In this document: positions 36,239 through 42,237 of the stretch, piece by piece
Layout of the letters: each line of letters begins with the position of its first letter
Numbering within the stretch: the first letter of the stretch is position 1
Source of the DNA: Desulfocapsa sp.
Lineage (GTDB): Bacteria > Desulfobacterota > Desulfobulbia > Desulfobulbales > Desulfocapsaceae
NCBI GenBank assembly: GCA_021737265.1
Contig: JAIPEF010000007.1
Location: forward strand, 1-42,237
Direction: 5' to 3'
DNA length: 42,237 bases
The notes under the pieces: generated by a model
The model's input: the letters and a program-made list of their open reading frames with translations, nothing else
Database searches by the model: none
Told to the model about the DNA's origin: nothing
Position numbers and translations under genes: made by a program

Positions 36239-36790
36239 TTATTCTCTCCTGCACGCCTGAGACAAGTACCAGAAACGAACTAAAGATTCTCTCACATCCT
36301 TGTCCGAAATCGATTCCACCTGCCGCTCAAAGGCCGCAACATCCTTGGCCGGAGGCTGGACGTAGCGAAGAGAAGGCCCATTTTTTTTTTCATCCTTTTC
36401 CCTCTCTTCCAGACAAAAGCGAAGCCCCCCCAAGGTGGAGATGCGTAAGGATTTGTTCAGAATTTCCAGAAGCAACACTGTCTGAAACTGCAGCTGCTGG
36501 AGCCAGGCGGAATTCTCAACCTCCACCCACAAAATTTTTTTTACAATTTTTACCGGACGGCAATGGTCGGTTATGTCACTGTCCAGTAACTCCTGCCAAC
36601 GCAAAAAGATGGAATGCAGATCAAGCTTTTCTTCCCAGCCACGCTGCCGGGTAAGCTGCGGTAAGACATTACCCAGTTCAAATAAGGAATCTTTTTTTTT
36701 CAATATTTCAGCCAGAACTTTTATTGTTATTCTTGATGGCGTCGTATTTATACCCGACGTTGAGGTTTTTACGACGCCATCATTCTTCAT
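36239..36790 (-). CDS. DUF721 / DciA-like protein
   Basis: LDLHSIFLRWQELLDSDITDHCRPVKIVKKILWVEVENSAWLQQLQFQTVLLLEILN; N-terminal ~20 aa encoded by repeat R10. Confidence 0.7.
   Translation of the reverse strand: MKNDGVVKTSTSGINTTPSRITIKVLAEILKKKDSLFELGNVLPQLTRQRGWEEKLDLHSIFLRWQELLDSDITDHCRPVKIVKKILWVEVENSAWLQQLQFQTVLLLEILNKSLRISTLGGLRFCLEEREKDEKKNGPSLRYVQPPAKDVAAFERQVESISDKDVRESLVRFWYLSQACRRE
36734..36782. repeat. Dispersed palindromic element copy R10 (49-bp minimal form)
   Basis: TGATGGCGTCGTA-TTTATACCCGACGTTGAGGTTTT-TACGACGCCATCA, 13-bp perfect TIRs. Confidence 0.85.
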
Positions 36791-37029
36791 TCTTTATAGT
36801 AACCATGATACTTCGGTGAAATGACAATTTAGGACATGGTCTCACTCCGATATATTCAGTGGGAATATTACCACATAGAGACATTGGAGAGGAATAAATT
36901 ACAGTTATAATTCCCAATTAACAATAAATTAAAGTTTTATCTGTTGTATTACCCTATTATTTCTGATAAATTAAAAATCCAGGCTAAAAGAGTTAGACTT
37001 TTATTTACCATATATCAAATGGAGAAATC

Positions 37030-37464
37030 ATGAAAACCATTTCTATTGTTCTGCTTCTTTCTTTCTTCTGGGCAGCAACAGCAAGTGCAACAGACACAGA
37101 ATGGAAAGAGATTTTTGACTCTACATACCAGGATAAGGGTATTCAGGTAGCTGTCGAGAAGGTATTAAAAGAAGGGGTAACACCGGAAAGCATCATCCAT
37201 CAGGGCCTTACCATTGACGGCCTGCTGGCACAGGATATAGTAAAATCCCTGTACTGCGCCGGCGTTGAGGGTGAAGATATAGAAGCTGCCTGCCAAACAA
37301 TCGGAATCCCGGAACTCATAGTTGTTACTGCTCACGAAAAAGCTACAGAAGAATGTTTTGATCCGCTAAATCCCACACAATCAGTTGTTTTTATCGGGGC
37401 ACCTAATTCTGCTGACAGCGCCTCCGGTGGCAGCTACGCGAGTCCCCATAAACCTTCTCAGTAA
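37030..37464 (+). CDS. Small secreted protein of EPS locus, unknown function
   Basis: Signal peptide MKTISIVLLLSFFWAATASA; conserved-looking Cys residues (SLYCAGV, AACQTIG, EECFDPL). Confidence 0.6.
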   Translation: MKTISIVLLLSFFWAATASATDTEWKEIFDSTYQDKGIQVAVEKVLKEGVTPESIIHQGLTIDGLLAQDIVKSLYCAGVEGEDIEAACQTIGIPELIVVTAHEKATEECFDPLNPTQSVVFIGAPNSADSASGGSYASPHKPSQ

Positions 37465-37582
37465 CACCATCATATCAGGAAGTGTCCTGTGATGAGAAGA
37501 AGAGCAAAGCATATTTCTTGCAGGCGGCTCCCCTCTTTTTCTTATATCCTTTTAAACAACAATCCAATTCAGGAAGAAACAG

Positions 37583-38938
37583 ATGAAGTACAGATATCAT
37601 AGTATTCTCTTAGCCTTACTTCTCAGCCAGCCTCTCCATGCAAACGCTGCAAACCCATATAACCTGAATATTGACACCATGGCCATAGTGGCACAGAACG
37701 AGCCGCCACCTCTTTCCTACGACGACACAATCATCACCTACGATGAAGACGCGGAAACCAAAATCGAGAAGTACTTTCACCCTACCCTGGTGCTCTCCGG
37801 TGAATATACAGACAATTTGTATAATGTCGATCATGACACTACGGAAAACCTCCTGCTATCAATCACACCAGGATTCTGGCTGACAATGGGACAGGCAGAA
37901 GATATGCCCGCAGCCGTTTCAGTCAGGAACACCTCTGCAAGCGGTATTATGATGGCTCCCCTGCGTACTGATGGCTACGACTGGCTCAATGCCACCCTTA
38001 TGGGGTCCATGAAGTTTGATTGGTACTCTGAAGAATCGGTGAATGATTTCATTGGTGGTGATCTCAATGCAAGCCTGCAATACAAACCCGGAAACAAGTT
38101 AACCCTCTATATCACGGATCAGTATCGTCGTGCCCGAATTGGCTTTGACATAGGAAACGATACTGCGGATGACGATCGGTGGTTTGACTCAAATCTTCTC
38201 TACACTGGTTTTGACTGGGATTTAACAGATAAATTCAGTGCCGGTGCGAAATATTCCGGTTTTCTTCTTAGCAACAACGACACTGTTGATGAATACATGG
38301 ACAGAACTGACCATTCACTTTCCGCATTTGGTGCGTTTAACTACAGTATGAAAACCAGCTTCTTCCTCCAGTATCAATATATTACTCTGGATTACGACTC
38401 AGCGGAGTATCAGGATAACGAGCAACATCACATATACGGCGGGGTCCACTGGATCTCCACCGAGAAATTAACCTTCGACTTAAAGGCTGGTTATCAACAA
38501 CGGGATTACAAAGATGAACGTATTGAAACAACATTCAATTCAGATGACAACTCCACAGTTGCCCTGGAACTTTCCTCTCTTTACCAGTTTTCAATGAAGA
38601 CGGGCGTTTCCCTTGCTTTAAGTCATAAATTTGAGGAATCCGATAGCTCACTGGCCCTTGGCAAAACAGTTTTTGCCGGAGATTTCACCTATCACCAGGA
38701 GCTAACAGAACGTTTACAAGGAATTTTAGCCCTGGGATACGAAAATGCTGATTACAACCAGATGGTTGATCAACCGCGCGAGGATGACCTCTTTGAAATC
38801 AGACCTTCCTTACAGTATACATTCCGTGAATGGCTGATGACTGAACTGGCATACAGTTATCGCGAGAGAGACTCCACAGACGACCTTTTTGATTACAAGA
38901 CAAACACGGTTTACCTTTCCCTGAATTCCGCTTTTTAA
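37583..38938 (+). CDS. Outer-membrane beta-barrel protein of exopolysaccharide locus
   Basis: Signal peptide, alternating beta strands, C-terminal aromatic (YLSLNSAF). Confidence 0.72.
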   Translation: MKYRYHSILLALLLSQPLHANAANPYNLNIDTMAIVAQNEPPPLSYDDTIITYDEDAETKIEKYFHPTLVLSGEYTDNLYNVDHDTTENLLLSITPGFWLTMGQAEDMPAAVSVRNTSASGIMMAPLRTDGYDWLNATLMGSMKFDWYSEESVNDFIGGDLNASLQYKPGNKLTLYITDQYRRARIGFDIGNDTADDDRWFDSNLLYTGFDWDLTDKFSAGAKYSGFLLSNNDTVDEYMDRTDHSLSAFGAFNYSMKTSFFLQYQYITLDYDSAEYQDNEQHHIYGGVHWISTEKLTFDLKAGYQQRDYKDERIETTFNSDDNSTVALELSSLYQFSMKTGVSLALSHKFEESDSSLALGKTVFAGDFTYHQELTERLQGILALGYENADYNQMVDQPREDDLFEIRPSLQYTFREWLMTELAYSYRERDSTDDLFDYKTNTVYLSLNSAF

Positions 38939-38976
38939 AAAGAGAATCTGGAGAGATCATTCTCTTCCGTTACCGA

Positions 38977-39801
38977 ATGCAACCTATTACTCAATCTGCA
39001 GATCGTTCTCCGGTCTCTTTTCGACAGCTCCTTTTCCTCTGTTTCAGCCTGCTTACTCTTTTAAGCGGCAGTGGATATGCGGAAGATTATATCCTGGGAG
39101 AAGGTGATGTCTTAAAGATCAGTGTCTATGACAATGAGGATCTCCTTACCGAAACCCGGGTAAACGGCAACGGTTTCATCGTCATGCCCCTTATCGGCCC
39201 GGTAAAGGTCGGTGGGCTGACAACTTCGGCAGCCACCACTAAACTCACAAATCTTCTGGCCGGCGACTACATCTTAAATCCTCAGCTTACCATTTTTATT
39301 GAGAAGTTCCGCACAAAGAAAGTTACTATCCTGGGCCATGTCAACAACGCAGGAATTGTCCAGATAGAAGGTCCCATGACCTTGCTTGAGGTTATCTCTC
39401 AGGCTGGAGGGTTAAAAGAGGGAGTTGGTGATCAGGCTACCATCAAGAGATCAACTGATTCGGAACAGGAAGTCATCGTCATCAACATACGTGCCCTTAT
39501 CGAAGACGGTGACCTTACCCAGAATATTGTGATTTACGAAGGTGACAGTATCTTTATCCCCAAAGGGGGAACATGCTACGTGACCGGGCTTGTCGGCTCA
39601 TCAGGTGCTTACCCCTGCAGCAGTGGATCCACCGTCCTTAAGCTGATTACCCTTGCGGGCGGATTTACCGGCAAGGCCTCTCAATCCAGTGTCCGCATTA
39701 TTCGATTGGTTGATAATGAAAAGACCGTACTAAAAGATGTTGACCTGGGAACCAAAGTTCTTGCAAACGATATCATTGTTGTTCCCGAAAGCTTTTTCTA
39801 A
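38977..39801 (+). CDS. Polysaccharide export protein, Wza-like (Poly_export + SLBB)
   Basis: YILGEGDVLKISVYDNEDL, VILG..VTILGHVNNAGIVQI, ISQAGGLKEGVGDQATIKRS, LITLAGGFTGKASQSSVRIIRL. Confidence 0.92.
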   Translation: MQPITQSADRSPVSFRQLLFLCFSLLTLLSGSGYAEDYILGEGDVLKISVYDNEDLLTETRVNGNGFIVMPLIGPVKVGGLTTSAATTKLTNLLAGDYILNPQLTIFIEKFRTKKVTILGHVNNAGIVQIEGPMTLLEVISQAGGLKEGVGDQATIKRSTDSEQEVIVINIRALIEDGDLTQNIVIYEGDSIFIPKGGTCYVTGLVGSSGAYPCSSGSTVLKLITLAGGFTGKASQSSVRIIRLVDNEKTVLKDVDLGTKVLANDIIVVPESFF

Positions 39802-39887
39802 GTTACTCATTTTAACGCCCCCAGGTATTTTACCGTGATCACTCTATCTCAATCACTATTCTGTTCTTCATCTCATAGTAAGAAATC

Positions 39888-42125
39888 ATGAACGATAGCT
39901 TTGCCCCAGAGCAGCACATAAATCAGACAGCTGAGGAGGAGATTCCCCATCTCCGAGACTATCTCCGTATCATCACTAAGCGTAAACTTACAATCCTCAC
40001 GATCTTCGTCATCATATTACTCATTACTATTATAAGAACGTACACAACTACTCCCATCTATACCGCCTCATCACATGTTCTCATTGAACGAAATTTAAGC
40101 CCCAGTGCCCTGGATACTGGAATTTACTCATCTTACGATCCGAACTTTATGGCAACTCAGCTGGAGCTCATTCGCAGCACCAATGTTGCTCTCAAGGTTG
40201 TTAACAGGCTGGAGCTGGATACAAAATACAGGCATTACTTTTTTAACAATGAAAAAGCTAATCGCTCTTCACCTTTTTCATCAATAAAGGGCTTTGTCAG
40301 CAGCATCTTTTCACTGGAACCTAACGAACAAACGACCGATGCACCCAATAACGCAGAGCAGTTGAATCGTCCTGCTGCAAAGACTGATGCCGAGATTATT
40401 GCTGCACGTATCCGTGACAACCTTTCCATAAAACCTGTGAAAGGCACCAAAACCGTTCTTATCAGCTACAGTGATACGACTCCCGTCATTGCCAAGCTCA
40501 TTGTTGATTCAATCGTTCAAGCTTACATAGATGAAATTCTCGAGATAAAGCTGTCAACCAGTCGCTACTCACAACAATGGATGACTAATAAGGCTGAGGA
40601 AGAGAGACAGAAACTTGCTGATGCGGAAAAGAACCTGCACCAGTACGTGAAGAAAAATGACTTAGTGACAGTTGAAAACAAACTGAATTCAGCCTACCCG
40701 GAAAAACTTGCTGAACTGAGTTCACAATTGACAAAGGTCCAGGCAGAGTTAAAGGAATATGAAACCCTCTACAACCTGCTGCAAACTTCGGCAAAAAACT
40801 ATAAACAAATTGAAACACTCAAAGTATTCACCAGCAATGAAACTCTGCAGCAATTACACCAGAAAATCTCCCTCACTGACCAGACGATAAGAGATCTTTC
40901 AAAAAAATATGGCCCAAAACATCCTGCAATGATCAAAGCCAGGACCGAACATGATTTGTTAACAAGAGAAAAAACATCAACAATCGACAGGATTGTAGAC
41001 GCAACACGGAACTCCTATGAGCTTGCAAAGGCACGTGAAGTAAACCTGAAGCAGCTCATCGCTAAGACAAAAACGGATATGCTCAATGTAAATGAGCGGT
41101 TCATGCAATACTCAATCATGAAACGAGAAGTTGACATGAACCAGGCCCTCTACAACTCCCTAACCTCCAGCATCAAAAAAGCTACTGTCACGGAACAGAC
41201 CCAGGATGTGAAAATATGGGTACTCCGCAAGGCGGATCTCCCTGAAGCCCCCTCCAAACCCGACAAAAAACGAAGCATTGCCATGGGTCTTATTCTTGGC
41301 CTGTTGGGGGGAATAGGGATGGCCTTTTTTCTCGAATATTTGGACAACACCGTCAAAAACGGAGAAGGAATTGAGAAACGTTTCGGCCTTACAGTTCTGG
41401 GATCGGTCGAAGAGCTTCAGGGTAAATCTGACCACATTGAGACCTACCTCCTAAAAAATCCACTTTCACCTCTAGCCGAAAGTTATCGTCTCATTCGTTC
41501 CGGCCTGCTCCTTTCATCCCCTGACCACCCTCCCCGTTCCATACTCATCACAAGCATGGTTCCCCAGGAAGGAAAGACATCAACAACCAGCAATCTGGCA
41601 AGGATACTGGCCCAGAACAATAAAAAAGTTCTCATCATCGACTGCGACATGCGCAGGCCGCGAATGCACTCTCTCTTCGGCATGCCAAACTCCCATGGAC
41701 TGAGCAGCTACCTCTCAGGAAATACTGACAAAAGCCCCATATGTGCCAGTGAGAATGAGCTTGTCTTCCTTATCCCATCCGGCCCTGTTCCTCCTAACCC
41801 TGCCGAACTCCTCCATTCAACAAAAATGCAACTTCTTGTTGGTGAAATGCTAAAGAAATATGATTATGTTCTCCTTGATTCGCCGCCGATTCAGAGCGTT
41901 ACAGACAGTCTGACTCTCAGTAGTCTTGTGGATGGAACTCTTCTGGTAACCCGTTCCGGTAAAACCACCTTTGACATGATTGAATCAGGCCTGAAAAAAC
42001 TGCATGACGTGCGAGCAACTATCCTTGGTGTTGTTCTTAACGGACTGATTAAATCAAAGCATGATTCCGGCTACTATGGGTATTATGATTATTATAGTAG
42101 CCTCTTCAGACAAATCTGTGGGTGA
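39888..42125 (+). CDS. Wzc-like polysaccharide co-polymerase / BY-type tyrosine kinase
   Basis: Wzz domain with two TMs; TSMVPQEGKTSTTSNLARILAQ (Walker A), VLIIDCDMRRPRMHSLF, YDYVLLDSPPIQSVTD; Tyr-rich tail SGYYGYYDYYSSLF. Confidence 0.93.
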   Translation: MNDSFAPEQHINQTAEEEIPHLRDYLRIITKRKLTILTIFVIILLITIIRTYTTTPIYTASSHVLIERNLSPSALDTGIYSSYDPNFMATQLELIRSTNVALKVVNRLELDTKYRHYFFNNEKANRSSPFSSIKGFVSSIFSLEPNEQTTDAPNNAEQLNRPAAKTDAEIIAARIRDNLSIKPVKGTKTVLISYSDTTPVIAKLIVDSIVQAYIDEILEIKLSTSRYSQQWMTNKAEEERQKLADAEKNLHQYVKKNDLVTVENKLNSAYPEKLAELSSQLTKVQAELKEYETLYNLLQTSAKNYKQIETLKVFTSNETLQQLHQKISLTDQTIRDLSKKYGPKHPAMIKARTEHDLLTREKTSTIDRIVDATRNSYELAKAREVNLKQLIAKTKTDMLNVNERFMQYSIMKREVDMNQALYNSLTSSIKKATVTEQTQDVKIWVLRKADLPEAPSKPDKKRSIAMGLILGLLGGIGMAFFLEYLDNTVKNGEGIEKRFGLTVLGSVEELQGKSDHIETYLLKNPLSPLAESYRLIRSGLLLSSPDHPPRSILITSMVPQEGKTSTTSNLARILAQNNKKVLIIDCDMRRPRMHSLFGMPNSHGLSSYLSGNTDKSPICASENELVFLIPSGPVPPNPAELLHSTKMQLLVGEMLKKYDYVLLDSPPIQSVTDSLTLSSLVDGTLLVTRSGKTTFDMIESGLKKLHDVRATILGVVLNGLIKSKHDSGYYGYYDYYSSLFRQICG

Positions 42126-42237
42126 TTTCAGGAACTGGTAAATTACCAAGCGTATGATACAGGGCTATTTCCCGTAGTTTATCGCTCCTAAAACCGTAAG
42201 ATTTTCTGATGGTCAGTTTTGCTTTGTTGTTAAAGCC

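Noticed and set aside
1-42237. CRISPR array, prophage or integrative element
   Set aside because: No regularly spaced direct repeats, no phage structural genes and no integrase; the tRNA-Arg has no adjacent integrase or attachment duplication visible.

Overview
The window looks like a chromosomal segment of a sulfur-metabolising deltaproteobacterium (Desulfobulbales-like; this taxonomic guess is inference only). Minus strand, first part: LexA-type repressor, outer-membrane porin, an RND efflux operon (OMF, adaptor, pump) ending in a truncated amino-acid racemase gene, and a DUF1566 protein. Then glgX, SGNH hydrolase, tandem OB-fold secreted protein, panE-like reductase, HAD phosphatase, NUDIX, typA/bipA, an XPB-like SF2 helicase, a dense two-component cluster (21.5-31.4 kb), tRNA-Arg(TCT), a MORN-repeat lipoprotein, a fused cysteine synthase/CysRS-like protein, a DUF721/DciA-like protein and the start of a Wza/Wzc exopolysaccharide locus. 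Most interesting signals: (1) an unannotated 54-codon membrane-protein gene directly downstream of typA with an in-frame TGA in a C-I-P-[TGA] context, followed by an 8-bp hairpin with a GGCG loop at SECIS-like spacing, i.e. a candidate small CxxU selenoprotein; (2) a PLP cysteine synthase fused to a CysRS-like module that keeps the zinc/cysteine-binding residues but has lost HIGH and most of KMSKS; (3) a dispersed family of about 10 palindromic elements (TGATGGCGTCGTA...TACGACGCCATCA) whose central hairpin arms differ between copies yet stay complementary, and which contribute a stop codon and a protein N-terminus to host genes; (4) a hybrid histidine kinase with a deleted NMT1-type sensor domain and degenerate N and G1 boxes, next to a second kinase whose receiver domain has Asn in place of the phospho-acceptor Asp. 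No database search was possible, so all family names come from motif recognition.
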